Shown here piece after piece: positions 1-8,847 of a DNA stretch of 64,000 nt. The DNA is from RYN-230 sp963717125 (GTDB lineage: Bacteria; Actinomycetota; Actinomycetes; Streptosporangiales; Streptosporangiaceae). A program made the translations under genes and the position numbers. Under the pieces are notes generated by a model. The model saw only the letters and a list, made by a program, of their open reading frames with translations, made no database searches and had not been told where the DNA came from. Location of the stretch: contig CAVQVG010000007.1 in NCBI GenBank assembly GCA_963717125.1, forward strand, positions 1,054,001 to 1,118,000. Direction: 5' to 3'. The first letter of the stretch is position 1. Each line of letters opens with the position of its first letter.

Positions 1-1
1 C

Positions 2-1084
2 CGGCGGCTGGCCGACGACCCACGGGCCGCGTTCCGCGCGGTCAGCGGCCTGGTCCTGGCACTGTTCATCACCACCGTGGCCGTCGCGCTCATCACCACG
101 CAGAACACGAAGCGCAGCGGCCCGCTCGACGGAGCGTCAGCCAGCCACGTCCTGGTGGACCAGTTCGCATATGGCACCAGCCACGGCTCCAGCAAGTCGC
201 CGCAGGCAGGCGCCGTCGCCGGGCCGGCACTGGGCTCCGCCCCGGCTCCCCCAGCCGAGGTGCTGGCCCAGCTGGGCCGCATCTCCGGCATCCAGGGCAT
301 CGCCGAGTTCCGGGCTGACCCTGGGCTGACCATGTCGAGCCCGAAGCTGGGAATCCCGCCAGGCTTCCCCGCCGCAGCGGTGTCGTGCGCCCAGCTCGCG
401 AGCACACCCGCCCTCGGCCGGTGCCCGGCAGGGGCCGCAGCGGCGAAGATCTCCCCCTTGCTGACGACCGGGCACTTCGCCGGCCAGAGCCTGGCCGGGG
501 TCACCTGGCCGCCTGCGGATATCCCCGCAAAGCGGCTGGCCAGCCTCCCGCTGTACAGCCTGAACGCGGCCACGAACGGCTCACCGTCAGTTGTCGAGCA
601 GGCCAGGACCGTCCTGGAGAACGCCTACCCGACAGGGGCGGGCTCGCTGCACACGCTCGGCGAGGACACCTCTGCGCAGAACACGGCCGACAACGCCTAC
701 CAGCATCTCGCCGACGTGGTGATCGCGACCAGCCTGGCCATCGCCGGCTGCACCCTCGCGGCCAGCGTGGCGGCCGGGCTGGCCGACCGCAAGCGCCCGT
801 TCAGCCTGCTACGGCTCACCGGAGCCCCGCTCGGCCTGCTGCGCCGCGTCGTCGTCCTAGAGAGCGCCCTCCCGCTGCTCGTCGTCGCAGCGATCGCGAT
901 CGGCACCGGGTTCGGCGCCTCGGCGATGTTCAGCACCGTCCAGCTCGGGCATCCGCTGGTAGCGCCAGACGCCGCGTACTACGTTATGACCGCAGCCGGG
1001 ATCGGGCTGGCCCTCAGTGTCATCGTGGCCATGTTCCCGCTGCTGCGCCGCAGCACCGGCCCCGAGACCGCCAGGAGCGAGTAA
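2..1084 (+). CDS. FtsX-like ABC transporter permease, C-terminal part
   Basis: The frame is open from the window edge to TAA, so the gene starts upstream; 360 residues are visible. The first visible residues (RRLADDPRAAF) lead into a membrane helix (about 16-34). A long extracytoplasmic segment follows, then three more hydrophobic helices at the end (around DVVIATSLAIAGCTLAA, VVVLESALPLLVVAAIAIG and YYVMTAAGIGLALSVIVA). One periplasmic-type domain followed by three C-terminal helices is the layout of FtsX/MacB permeases. The loop ADRKRPFSLLRLTGAPLGLLRR is the usual cytoplasmic region before the penultimate helix. The ATPase partner is presumably upstream. The substrate (lipid, peptide or drug) cannot be told from the sequence. 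Confidence 0.8.
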   Translation, partial: RRLADDPRAAFRAVSGLVLALFITTVAVALITTQNTKRSGPLDGASASHVLVDQFAYGTSHGSSKSPQAGAVAGPALGSAPAPPAEVLAQLGRISGIQGIAEFRADPGLTMSSPKLGIPPGFPAAAVSCAQLASTPALGRCPAGAAAAKISPLLTTGHFAGQSLAGVTWPPADIPAKRLASLPLYSLNAATNGSPSVVEQARTVLENAYPTGAGSLHTLGEDTSAQNTADNAYQHLADVVIATSLAIAGCTLAASVAAGLADRKRPFSLLRLTGAPLGLLRRVVVLESALPLLVVAAIAIGTGFGASAMFSTVQLGHPLVAPDAAYYVMTAAGIGLALSVIVAMFPLLRRSTGPETARSE

Positions 1085-1583
1085 TCCAGTGAGCTGGTGC
1101 TCCCGGTCACGGTGGGGGAGGTGGCCCCGGCGGGCTGGGCCGGTGGCAGTTGCCCCGGCGGGAGGTCACCATTAGCTCTGTCAGCCTCGTGGCCCAGACC
1201 CCCGAGCAATTGTGGACCTGGCATCCGGTGGCGCAGGTGCGGTTCGGGACCGAACTGCCGGTGGACGACGCGAAATAGCTTTCGTTCGGGTCGGCTGTCT
1301 GTACGTGCTGCTGAGGACTGTCAGCCTCGTGCGTTGCTGGACCCCATGGTTTCGGGTCTGCGCCGTCAGGTGTTCCTGACTGGCAGCCCGGCTTCCCCGA
1401 AAGCGCTGGCGAACGGGGAAGCCGGGCCCGGCTGGCGACCATTTATATCGTAGCACGACATATAACGCCGGTGCTGGCCCGCCGACGGCGGCCGCGCGCT
1501 CCGCACGCCGGTCCGGACCAGCCGACGTTAAGCTGGACGGGCAGCGCGCTGGCAGGCACGGGCCCGGCGGGCAAACCCGGGCG
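1085..1583. other. Intergenic stretch with hairpin and a 14-bp repeat
   Basis: No convincing gene. The 14-mer CTGTCAGCCTCGTG occurs twice, at 1178-1191 and 1318-1331. A short open frame between them (ending at TAG near 1278, with residues TPEQLWTWHPVAQVRFGTEL) looks protein-like but is not recognised and may be a gene remnant. The stretch also holds the hairpin at 1386-1427. Near 1444-1464, just upstream of the MarR-type gene, there is an AT-rich imperfect palindrome (TATATCGT-AGC-ACGACATATA) that could be an operator. Confidence 0.4.
1386..1427 (+). terminator. Perfect 13-bp hairpin
   Basis: The arms GCCCGGCTTCCCC (1386-1398) and GGGGAAGCCGGGC (1415-1427) pair perfectly around a 16-nt loop. 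No T-tract follows, as is common for actinomycete terminators. It could end transcription of the permease, although it lies 300 nt past that stop. Confidence 0.5.
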
Positions 1584-2011
1584 GTGACGGACGTGGATCG
1601 GCTGACCAGCGAGGACTACGAGAACCTGCTCGCCTTCCGCATCGGGCTGCGCCGCTTCCTGCGCTGGTCGGAGGCGCAGGCCCGGGAGGTCGGCCTGACC
1701 CCGGCCCAGCACCAGCTGCTGCTGGCCATCAAGGGCCATCCCGGCGCCGACCCGCCTACCGTCGGCGACCTGGCTGAGTACCTGCTGCTCCGGCCGCACA
1801 GCACGGTCGAGCTGATCGACCGGGCCGAGGCCGCCGGGCTGGTCGAGCGGTGGGGTGACGACGGCGACGGCCGGATCACCCGGGTCCGGCTCACCGCGGA
1901 CGGCGCCGGCCGCTGGACCGGCTGGCCGCCGCGCATCTGGACGAACTGCGGCGGCTGGCGCCCATCCTCGATCACCTCACCGACCAGGCCGCCCGCCACC
2001 AGTCCCGCTGA
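1584..2011 (+). pseudogene. MarR-family transcriptional regulator, frameshifted
   Basis: GTG start at 1584. The first ~110 residues are a normal MarR winged helix: an N-terminal dimer helix (YENLLAFRIGLRRFLRWSEAQ), LTPAQHQLLLAIKGHPGA, recognition segment VGDLAEYLLLRPHSTVELIDR, and the wing (WGDDGDGRITRVRLTADG). Near 1910 the frame breaks. The expected dimerisation helix (LDRLAAAHLDELRRLAPILD) continues in another frame and ends at TGA 2009-2011, the usual MarR length. The original frame runs on to 2549 as arginine/proline-rich nonsense across the neighbouring gene. A one-base change or a sequencing error would explain it. DNA binding may survive; dimerisation probably does not. Confidence 0.7.
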
Positions 2012-2079
2012 CCGGGCCGGACCGGTCTACTTGACCGGGCCCGCCGTCAGGCGAGGGAAGCAGGCGCGGTCACCGACTG

Positions 2080-2910
2080 CTAACGCCACTGGATCGACAG
2101 GTCGGCGAGCAGTGTCTTCAGTGCCTGCGCCGCACGGCGGAACTCCTCCGGCCCGCTGTACCCGCCGAACCGGCCGGCCTTCGCCAGGTGCGGCTCGAGG
2201 GACAGGTACCCCTCGAACCCGGAATCCCGGAGGGCGGCGAGGGTCTCGCGGACCTCGCCGTCTCCCTCGCCCGCAGGCACCACCTCGCCGGTGGCCGCCA
2301 GCGCGTCCTTTATCTGGACGTACACCAGGTGCGGCCGGAGCGGACCGTATCCATCGTGCTGCGGCCGGACCCCGCACTGCACGAAGTTCGCCGCGTCGAA
2401 CGTGGCCCGGAGCGCCGGGGAGCCGACGGACTCGATCAGGTCGGCGCACCGCTGCGGGATGTCGCCGTAGATCTCCTTCTCGTTCTCGTGCGCCAGGATC
2501 ACTCCGTGCTCCGCCGCGACCCTGGCGAGGGCGCCCATCCGGTCGATGACCTGCTCCCGGTAGCGGCCGGGCGGCTCGCCGACGGGGATGAAAAACGAGA
2601 AGACGCGGATGATCCCGGTGCCAAGCTGTCCGGCGATCTGCGCGATCCGCCGCAGCCGGTCCAGTTCCGGTCCCAGCGGCGCGTCCACTCCGATCTTGCC
2701 GACCGGCGACCCGATCGCCGAGACCCGGACCCCGGCCTGGCCGAGCGCACGGCCGATCCTGGCCACATCGCCGTCGCTGAACTCGGCGACATTGACCGAC
2801 CACGCGCTACGCAGCTCCAGGTGGGTGATGGACTCGGCGGCGAGCGTGGCCAGCTGCTCGTCCGGGTCGGGTGAGATCTCGTCGGCGAATCCGCTGAGGA
2901 CGACGGTCAT
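2080..2910 (-). CDS. Sugar phosphate isomerase/epimerase (AP-endonuclease-2-like TIM barrel)
   Basis: 276 residues from the ATG at 2910, which overlaps the stop of the upstream dehydrogenase gene by 4 bp (ATGA), so the two are translationally coupled. Motifs fit the xylose-isomerase-like TIM-barrel family: GFADEISPD at the N-terminus, HENEKEIYGD, TFDAANFVQCG, VQIKDA and a C-terminal SLEPH, which supply the usual Glu/Asp/His metal ligands. The open frame extends upstream to 3516, but that part is the shadow of the dehydrogenase. It is the last gene of the LacI-led run, so it probably isomerises or epimerises a sugar or inositol-type intermediate. The exact substrate cannot be read from the sequence. 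Confidence 0.85.
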   Translation of the reverse strand: MTVVLSGFADEISPDPDEQLATLAAESITHLELRSAWSVNVAEFSDGDVARIGRALGQAGVRVSAIGSPVGKIGVDAPLGPELDRLRRIAQIAGQLGTGIIRVFSFFIPVGEPPGRYREQVIDRMGALARVAAEHGVILAHENEKEIYGDIPQRCADLIESVGSPALRATFDAANFVQCGVRPQHDGYGPLRPHLVYVQIKDALAATGEVVPAGEGDGEVRETLAALRDSGFEGYLSLEPHLAKAGRFGGYSGPEEFRRAAQALKTLLADLSIQWR

Positions 2911-3986
2911 CCGGCCGCTGCCTCCGCGTCGCCGGACGCGGCGGCCAGGACGACGGTCCGGCCCTCCCGGGCCGACTCGTAGACGGCGGTGGCCAGCTCC
3001 AGTGCGTCGCGACCGTCCTGACCGGTGACCGACGGCTCGCGGCCCGCATCGATCGCGGCCAGCAGGTCGGCGATCTGGGCCGCGTGCCCGGAGGTCCCGA
3101 TCGCGGCAGCATCCGCGGCGGCATCCGCGGCGGCATCCGAGTCCGCGGCGGCCAGGCGACGACTCTCTGGACCCTCCGCCGCGAGCGCTCGCCCGGTGAT
3201 CTCGCCATCCTCGATGACGACCGTCCCGTCGGTCCCGGTGATCTCCAGCCGCTGGGCAGAACCCGGGAAGGCCGCCGTGGTCGTAACGATCGTGCCGAGC
3301 GCGCCGGACGCGAAGGTCAGCACCGCCAGCGCGATGTCCTCGGCCTCCATGCGGTGCGCGCGGGTCGCGGTCCTGGCGGTGACCTCGGCGACCGGGCCCA
3401 TGCACCAGCGGAGCAGGTCGGCATAGTGGATGCCCTGGTTGAGCAGCGATCCGCCGTCCAGGGCCCAGGTCCCCCGCCAGGCCGCGGTGTCGTAGTACTC
3501 CTGGGTCCGGTGCCACTTCGTCGCTGCCTCGCCGAGGACGAGCTGGCCGAGGGCGTCATCGTCAAGAAGCCGCCGCAGCGCCACGGGCCCGGGGTCGAAC
3601 CGGTGCTGTGAGATGACCGTCATCCGCACGCCGGCGGCCCGGGCCGCGGCGATCAGCCGGTCGGCAGCATCCAGCGAGACGTCCATCGGCTTCTCGACGA
3701 CGAGGTGCTTGCCCGCGGCGGCCGCCTCGATGCCGACCTCGGCATGCCTGCCGCTCGGCACGCACACGCAGACCACGTCGATGTCCTCGCGGGACAGGAG
3801 CGCGGTGAGATCCGGTTCCGCGGCGCAGCCGCGCGCGTGAGCGAAGGCAGCGGCATGGTCGGCCGCCACGTCGGTCACCGCGATCAGCCGTGCTCCGCCG
3901 ATCTCGCTGATCGCGTCGGCGTGGGTCGCGGCGATCACGCCGGCGCCGACGATCCCGAAGCCGTGACTCCAGTCCCTGTCAGTCAC
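2907..3986 (-). CDS. Gfo/Idh/MocA-family NAD(P)-dependent oxidoreductase
   Basis: 359 residues, GTG start at 3986, overlapping the upstream isomerase by 8 bp and the downstream isomerase by 4 bp. The N-terminal Rossmann fold carries GIVGAGVIA (11-19). The family signature EKP is at 98-100 (VVEKPMDVSL), and the substrate-side segment GGSLLNQGIHYADLLRW carries the catalytic His region. Such enzymes oxidise or reduce sugars, inositols and amino sugars. Flanking by two TIM-barrel isomerases is a classic arrangement for catabolism of inositol-like or ketosugar compounds. A short Ala/Asp-rich insertion (SDAAADAAADAA) is encoded by a small tandem repeat near 3105-3140 and probably forms a flexible loop. 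Confidence 0.88.
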   Translation of the reverse strand: MTDRDWSHGFGIVGAGVIAATHADAISEIGGARLIAVTDVAADHAAAFAHARGCAAEPDLTALLSREDIDVVCVCVPSGRHAEVGIEAAAAGKHLVVEKPMDVSLDAADRLIAAARAAGVRMTVISQHRFDPGPVALRRLLDDDALGQLVLGEAATKWHRTQEYYDTAAWRGTWALDGGSLLNQGIHYADLLRWCMGPVAEVTARTATRAHRMEAEDIALAVLTFASGALGTIVTTTAAFPGSAQRLEITGTDGTVVIEDGEITGRALAAEGPESRRLAAADSDAAADAAADAAAIGTSGHAAQIADLLAAIDAGREPSVTGQDGRDALELATAVYESAREGRTVVLAAASGDAEAAAG

Positions 3987-4818
3987 CCGTGCCCTCCATC
4001 CACTGCGTGAGCACCGCTAGGTGCTGCGGCAGCGCGATCTCCGGCTCCTCGATCTCCGGGTGCCACCGCTTCTCCCATTCAACCGAGATCCAGCCCTGGT
4101 AGCCGGCCTCGGCCAGCGACGCGAGCATCTCGGGCACCGGGACCTCGCCGTGGCCGAGCAGCACGAGCTGCCAGCCGTCGGGCCGCTCCGGCGCCCGCCG
4201 CGCGTCCTTCACCTGGGCGAGCAGGATCCGCCCGGCCAGGTTGCCGGCGACCTCGGCCGGGCTCTCGCCCATCCGGTACGGATGGTGGCTGTCCCAGACC
4301 GCCCCCACCGGGTCGGCGGAGCCGGAATTCACCATCGCGAGCAGCTCGGCAACGACGGACGAGGCCGAGAACGCGTCGTGGGTCTCCACGCCGACCGCGA
4401 CGCCGAGCCGCTCCGCCGCCGGGGCCACGGTCTCCAGCACCCGGGCCGCCGACTCCAGCCGGGCCCGGCGCCCGGCCGCGTTAGCTGGATCATCAGCGGG
4501 CAGCTCGCCGCCGAAGACCCGCACCAGCGGGGACTCCCACTCGCTCGCCAGCTGCAGGAACCCGAGCAGGCCGGGCAGCGGATCAACTCCGGTGAGCCGG
4601 ATTGAGCTGTCAACCGCGACGACCGGCAGGCCGCCGTGGGCAAGAGTCCGCCTGACCTGGGTCCGGGCCGCGGCGTCCATGGCCGGGTCGATCAGCTCTC
4701 CGTCGATCAGCCGCAGCTCGACGCCGGAGTATCCCCAGGATCGTCCGAGTGACAGTGCGGTCGCGAGGGTGGCGGCGGGGAAGGCGAGGGTGCTGAAGGC
4801 TAGACGCGGCGCGGTCAC
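3979..4818 (-). CDS. Sugar phosphate isomerase/epimerase (TIM barrel)
   Basis: 279 residues from the GTG at 4818. It belongs to the same broad family as the isomerase at 2080-2910 but to a different subgroup. The expected metal-binding positions are visible in GVETHDAF, VWDSHHPYRM, QVKDARR, LLGHGEVP and ISVEWEKRW. It sits just after the binding-protein gene, with a strong hairpin in between, and overlaps the dehydrogenase gene. Two different isomerases plus one dehydrogenase suggest a short pathway acting on the imported or hydrolysed sugar. That pathway is inference; the fold assignment is firm. Confidence 0.85.
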   Translation of the reverse strand: MTAPRLAFSTLAFPAATLATALSLGRSWGYSGVELRLIDGELIDPAMDAAARTQVRRTLAHGGLPVVAVDSSIRLTGVDPLPGLLGFLQLASEWESPLVRVFGGELPADDPANAAGRRARLESAARVLETVAPAAERLGVAVGVETHDAFSASSVVAELLAMVNSGSADPVGAVWDSHHPYRMGESPAEVAGNLAGRILLAQVKDARRAPERPDGWQLVLLGHGEVPVPEMLASLAEAGYQGWISVEWEKRWHPEIEEPEIALPQHLAVLTQWMEGTGD

Positions 4819-4862
4819 GGGCGGCGGGAAATCCTTCTGAATCGGGCTGATGAGGAAGTGAT

Positions 4863-4898
4863 GCCTGCCCCGTCCCGGGAGGGCGGGACGGGGCAGGC
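4863..4898 (-). terminator. 15-bp perfect hairpin after the binding-protein gene
   Basis: Arms GCCTGCCCCGTCCCG (4863-4877) and CGGGACGGGGCAGGC (4884-4898) pair perfectly around a 6-nt loop. The hairpin begins 6 nt past the stop of the binding-protein gene and 45 nt before the isomerase start, inside a run of same-strand genes. It may be a partial terminator or an mRNA 3'-end stabiliser that keeps the upstream message abundant. Confidence 0.65.
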
Positions 4899-4904
4899 GG
4901 GCTG

Positions 4905-6599
4905 TCAGCCTGCCGGGCTCAGGTGCAGGATGACAACCAGATCGGTGCCGGAGCCAGGACCGTTGTTCGTGCCCGACGGCTGTCCGGACTCATAGGGGTT
5001 CGACTGGGTCGGCCAGCCGACGAAGTGCTGCGAGTTGTACTCGAACCACTCCGCGGCGGTCTCCAGCGGGATGATCGGCAGGTTGGCGGCCACATACTTC
5101 TCCAGCGGCACGAGCATCTGGGCCTGCTGGGCCACGGTGGCGGCACCGGCCAGCTTGTTCAGGTCCGCGTCCAGCGCCGGGTTCTTCAGCCGCTCGTAGT
5201 CGCCCGTCGCGGAACTGGTCGCGAGCGCGCTGTTGAGCCAGCCGTTGTACTCCGCGAACGGCGAGATGCCGCCGTTCGACCAGTGCTCGGTCATGTCGAA
5301 GTTGCCGTCAGAGACATCTTGGGTCCATGCGTTCGTCGACAGGCCCTGGAAGGTCGCGTCGATGCCCGCGGCCCGCAGTTCCTGCGCGGCGATCGAGTTG
5401 ACCTCAGCCATGTCGGTGTACGCCGACGGGCTGATGATCGTGAAGGCGACGGTCTTGCCGTTCTTCTGGAAGTAGCCGTTGCTGCCCTTCTTGTAGCCGG
5501 CGCTCTCCAGTACCTTCGCCGCCGCCGCGGCGTTGGCCTGCCCCGAGATCGTCATGCTGGCGACCGGTGCGGCCCAGGCCTGGAACGCTGGCAGCGTCAG
5601 GCCGGTGGCGTTGGTCACCGGACTCTCCAGGCCGGCCTCGCCCTCGGCGCCGAGCGTCGTGCGGTTCACGGCCAGGCTGACCGCCTTGCGGACGGCCAGG
5701 TCGGACAGCGGCCACTTGGTCAGGTTCGGCTCGAGACTCTCGTCACCGTTGGCCGCCTCGTAGTAGTGGTGGTGGGCCGGATCGGTGTTCACGAAGTTCT
5801 TCTTCAGGCCGGGGATGTAGTTCCCGGTCCAGTCGATCTGGCCGGAGAACAGCGCGGACAGCGCGCCGGTGTTGGAGGTGTAGGCCGGGAAGTAGACCTT
5901 AGTGACCTTGACCTTCGACGGCTGCCAGTAGTGCGGGTTCTTGACCAGCGTGAACCCCTGCGCCGTGAAGGTGCCCAGCATGTAGGGCCCGGTGCCGACC
6001 GGCTTCGGATCCGTGAACGTCGCCGGGTTGCCCGCCTTGCTCCAGACCGACTCGGGCACGATGCCGACGCCCGCGATGTTCTCCAGGTTGGTGTACTGGG
6101 CCGTCGGGAAGGTCAGCGTGACGGTGTCTCCCGAGCTGCTGACGCTGGAGATGGTCAGGCCACCGAGGTTGATCGAGGCGTTCTTCTTCATCAGGTTGTA
6201 GGTGAACGCCACGTCGGCGGCCGTGAACGGAGTGCCGTTGCTCCACTTAACGCCCTGGCGGATGGTGAAGGTGATCGTCTTGCCGCCGTTTGACCACGCG
6301 TACTTCGTCGCCAGCCACGGGTACTGGACGGTGGTGCTGGCCAGGTTGAACTCGACCAGCGGTTCGTAGATGAGCCCGGTTGCGCCCATGCCATAGGCCG
6401 CCTGCGTGGTGGCGTACGGGTTGAAGTCGTCGGTGATGGAAGTCTCGGGGGAGCTCTCCATCACCAGCGACCGGTTAGCGTTCGAGCTCGCCGAGCTATT
6501 CGAGTTCGAGCCCGAGGATCCGCACGCGGCAAGCCCGACCGCCAGGACGCTGGCCGCCGCGACCGTCATGAGCCTTCTCTGCTCTACCAATCTCCTCAT
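4905..6599 (-). CDS. ABC transporter substrate-binding lipoprotein, family 5 (Opp/Dpp type)
   Basis: 564 residues. The start MRRLVEQRRL is followed by a hydrophobic signal and a lipobox (LAVGLAAC), then a Ser/Asn-rich linker, so it is a lipoprotein. The body has family-5 landmarks: ETSITDDFNPYAT, IYEPLVEFN, FTIRQGVKWSNGTPFTAADV, DPKPVGTGPYML and AVRKAVSLAVNR. The family binds oligopeptides, nickel and also oligosaccharides. Here it is encoded after the two ATPase genes of a LacI-controlled operon that also contains sugar enzymes and diverges from a beta-glucosidase. A glycoside or oligosaccharide ligand is therefore more likely than a peptide; this is inferred from context only. Confidence 0.88.
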   Translation of the reverse strand: MRRLVEQRRLMTVAAASVLAVGLAACGSSGSNSNSSASSNANRSLVMESSPETSITDDFNPYATTQAAYGMGATGLIYEPLVEFNLASTTVQYPWLATKYAWSNGGKTITFTIRQGVKWSNGTPFTAADVAFTYNLMKKNASINLGGLTISSVSSSGDTVTLTFPTAQYTNLENIAGVGIVPESVWSKAGNPATFTDPKPVGTGPYMLGTFTAQGFTLVKNPHYWQPSKVKVTKVYFPAYTSNTGALSALFSGQIDWTGNYIPGLKKNFVNTDPAHHHYYEAANGDESLEPNLTKWPLSDLAVRKAVSLAVNRTTLGAEGEAGLESPVTNATGLTLPAFQAWAAPVASMTISGQANAAAAAKVLESAGYKKGSNGYFQKNGKTVAFTIISPSAYTDMAEVNSIAAQELRAAGIDATFQGLSTNAWTQDVSDGNFDMTEHWSNGGISPFAEYNGWLNSALATSSATGDYERLKNPALDADLNKLAGAATVAQQAQMLVPLEKYVAANLPIIPLETAAEWFEYNSQHFVGWPTQSNPYESGQPSGTNNGPGSGTDLVVILHLSPAG

Positions 6600-6655
6600 G
6601 TGCCTTCGTCTTTCCTGTCGTGGATAACTGGGGGGGTGACAGCGCGAGCCGCAAG

Positions 6656-7747
6656 CTAGGAATCCATATCCCCACCCCCCTGCGTTCGAGCGGTGAGCTC
6701 AGGAGCTGCGACGTCGAGCCGCCAGCAGGCGGCTGACCGCTGGGCGGAGATGCGCTGCAGAGCCGGGTTCTCCTGCCGGCAGCGGTCCTCGGCGAGCGGG
6801 CACCTCGGGCTGAACGGGCAGCCGGCCGACGTGACATCGGCGAGCTGCGCCGGGCGGGGTTTTCCGTTCCCGCCGAGCCCGCGCAGCGCGTCGCCGAGGT
6901 TGTCCGGATCGGGCGCCGAGGCGACGAGCAGCTGCGTGTAGGGATGCGCGGGAGTCTGCGTCAGGTCCTCCGCCGGGCCTCGCTCCACGATCTGCCCTGC
7001 GTACATGACGAGCACCTCGTCGGCGACGTAGCGCGCCGATGCGATGTCGTGGGTGATGTAGAGCATGGCGAGCTGGAACCGGCGGCGCAGATCATCGAGC
7101 AGGCTCAGCATCTCCAGCCGGATCGAGACGTCGAGCATCGAGACCGGCTCATCGGCGAGCAGCACTCTCGGCCGGGCGGCGAGTGCCCGGGCAAAGGAGA
7201 CGCGCTGCCGCTGGCCGCCGGAGAGCTCGTGCGGGTACTTGCCGATGAACTGGTCGGCGGGTGTCAGCCGGACCTGCTCCAGCAGGGCGGTGACTTCCTT
7301 CCCGACCTCCTCTTTCGACCTCTTGCCCTGCCGCAGCCGCACCGGGCGCTCCAGGTGATAGCGCACGGTGTGCACGGGATTGAGCGATGCGAACGGATCC
7401 TGGAAGACCAGCTGCACGTGGCTCTTGTACTGCTGGAAAGCGCGGTGGGTTGACAGGTTGACCGGCTCGCCGTCTACCCGGATCGAGCCGGAGGTGAGCC
7501 GCTCCTGCCCGGCGAGCAGCCGGGCGGCCGTGGTCTTGCCCGAGCCGCTCTCCCCCACCAGCGCGACCACGGCGCTGCGGTAGAGATTGAACGAGACATC
7601 GCGGACCGCATGCAGGATCTGGCCGTGGCCGAGCCGGAAGTCCTTGCTGACGGAGATCGCCTCCATGGCGAGCGGCCCGCGGGTGGCGGCCGCGGACGTG
7701 ACCTCGCTGCGCTGCGCTTCCTGGCCCGCTTCGGGTGCATCACTCAT
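6656..7747 (-). CDS. Opp/Dpp-type ABC transporter ATPase (OppF/DppF position)
   Basis: 363 residues, ATG at 7747, overlapping the upstream ATPase stop by 4 bp. Walker A is GESGSGKTT, the Q-loop lies in QLVFQDPFASLNP, the signature is LSGGQRQRVSFA and Walker B ends LLADEPVSMLD. The C-terminal oligopeptide/dipeptide-transporter extension with its cysteine cluster (GCPFSPRCPLAEDRC) is present, as in OppF/DppF where it can hold an Fe-S cluster. It pairs with the ATPase at 7744-8847 and the permeases at 8844-10876 to form one importer. Confidence 0.93.
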   Translation of the reverse strand: MSDAPEAGQEAQRSEVTSAAATRGPLAMEAISVSKDFRLGHGQILHAVRDVSFNLYRSAVVALVGESGSGKTTAARLLAGQERLTSGSIRVDGEPVNLSTHRAFQQYKSHVQLVFQDPFASLNPVHTVRYHLERPVRLRQGKRSKEEVGKEVTALLEQVRLTPADQFIGKYPHELSGGQRQRVSFARALAARPRVLLADEPVSMLDVSIRLEMLSLLDDLRRRFQLAMLYITHDIASARYVADEVLVMYAGQIVERGPAEDLTQTPAHPYTQLLVASAPDPDNLGDALRGLGGNGKPRPAQLADVTSAGCPFSPRCPLAEDRCRQENPALQRISAQRSAACWRLDVAAPELTARTQGGGDMDS

Positions 7748-8847
7748 GGCGTCACCTCCTCGCTGGCCGTGGTTACCGGAACGGCTGGTGCGTCAGGACC
7801 CACGAACGGGCAGGCCGTCACGTGGTCGAGGCCTGTGGCGGCGGTGACCGGGGCGAGGGTCATAGTGACTTTTGTGCAGTCGTCCGTGCCGTAGCCGCAC
7901 CGTGGCAGGAACGGGCAGCCGGGAGGCGGGCTGCGCAGGTCGGGCGGGGAGCCCGGGATGCCTGCCAGCTCGCGGCGGGCGCCGCGGAGCGACGGGAACG
8001 AGTTGAGCAGCCCCTTGGTGTAGGGGTGGGCAGGCGAGTGCTGGATCGCATCGGCCGAGCCGATTTCCAGCAGCTGCCCCGAATACATGACAGCGATCCG
8101 GTCGGCCAGCTCGAGCAGCAGGGAGAGGTCGTGCGTGATGAACAGGATCGAGAAGCCGAGGCGCTCTTTCAGCTCCACGATCTGGAGGAGGATGTCCCGT
8201 TGCACCACGACGTCAAGCGCGGTAGTCGGCTCGTCCATGATGACGATCTCGGGGTCAGTGGCCAGCGCCATCGCGATCATGACCCGCTGCCGCATGCCGC
8301 CGGACAGCTCATGCGGGTAGCTCTTCAGGCGGCCGCGCGGGATGCCGACGAGATCGAGGAGCCGGGCGGCCCGGTCCTGCGCCTCGGCCCGCGAAACTCG
8401 CAGGTGCGTCCGTATGACATCGACCAGCTGATTGCGGACGGACAGCACTGGATTCAGCGCGTTCATCGCGCTCTGGAAGACGATGGCAACCTCCCGCCAG
8501 CGCAGCTGCCGGAGCTCGTCCGGGCTCATCCGCAGGATGTCCGCTGACCCGGCTGTCCGCCGTCCGCGATAGCGGACGCTGCCGCTGGTGATGAGCGCAG
8601 GGGGCCGGAGCAGGCGGTTCGCGCCGTAGGCGAGCGTTGACTTTCCCGATCCGCTCTCGCCGACAAGACCGACCACATCGCCCGCGTTCAGGTCGAGGCT
8701 GACATGATCTACCGCCCGGACATCGCCTGCGTGGGTGCGGTAGACGACCGAGAAGTCGCTGATCTCGAGCACGGGCGAGCCCGGCGGCGAGCCGGGTTCG
8801 GGTGCCCATTCGCCGGGTACCGATGCGGGGGCGCCGTGTTCGGTCAT
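7744..8847 (-). CDS. Opp/Dpp-type ABC transporter ATPase (OppD/DppD position)
   Basis: 367 residues, ATG at 8847, coupled by 4-bp overlaps to both neighbours. Walker A is GESGSGKST, the signature LSGGMRQRVMIAMALA, Walker B VIMDEPTTALD and the H-loop FITHD. The C-terminal cysteine motif CPFLPRCGYGTDDC is characteristic of the oligopeptide-transporter ATPase subgroup. With the adjacent ATPase it forms the heterodimeric motor of the importer. Confidence 0.93.
   Translation of the reverse strand: MTEHGAPASVPGEWAPEPGSPPGSPVLEISDFSVVYRTHAGDVRAVDHVSLDLNAGDVVGLVGESGSGKSTLAYGANRLLRPPALITSGSVRYRGRRTAGSADILRMSPDELRQLRWREVAIVFQSAMNALNPVLSVRNQLVDVIRTHLRVSRAEAQDRAARLLDLVGIPRGRLKSYPHELSGGMRQRVMIAMALATDPEIVIMDEPTTALDVVVQRDILLQIVELKERLGFSILFITHDLSLLLELADRIAVMYSGQLLEIGSADAIQHSPAHPYTKGLLNSFPSLRGARRELAGIPGSPPDLRSPPPGCPFLPRCGYGTDDCTKVTMTLAPVTAATGLDHVTACPFVGPDAPAVPVTTASEEVTP

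Noticed and set aside
1584..2549. Reading the MarR gene as one 321-residue protein
   Set aside because: After the wing the sequence becomes Arg/Pro-rich and crosses the isomerase gene antisense; the true helix continues in another frame.
3105..3140. Tandem repeat as a separate regulatory element
   Set aside because: It is a coding Ala/Asp-rich loop within the Gfo/Idh gene and needs no other explanation.
4923..6293. 456-residue plus-strand frame opposite the binding-protein gene
   Set aside because: Shadow frame with biased Arg/Val/Gly composition and no recognisable domain.
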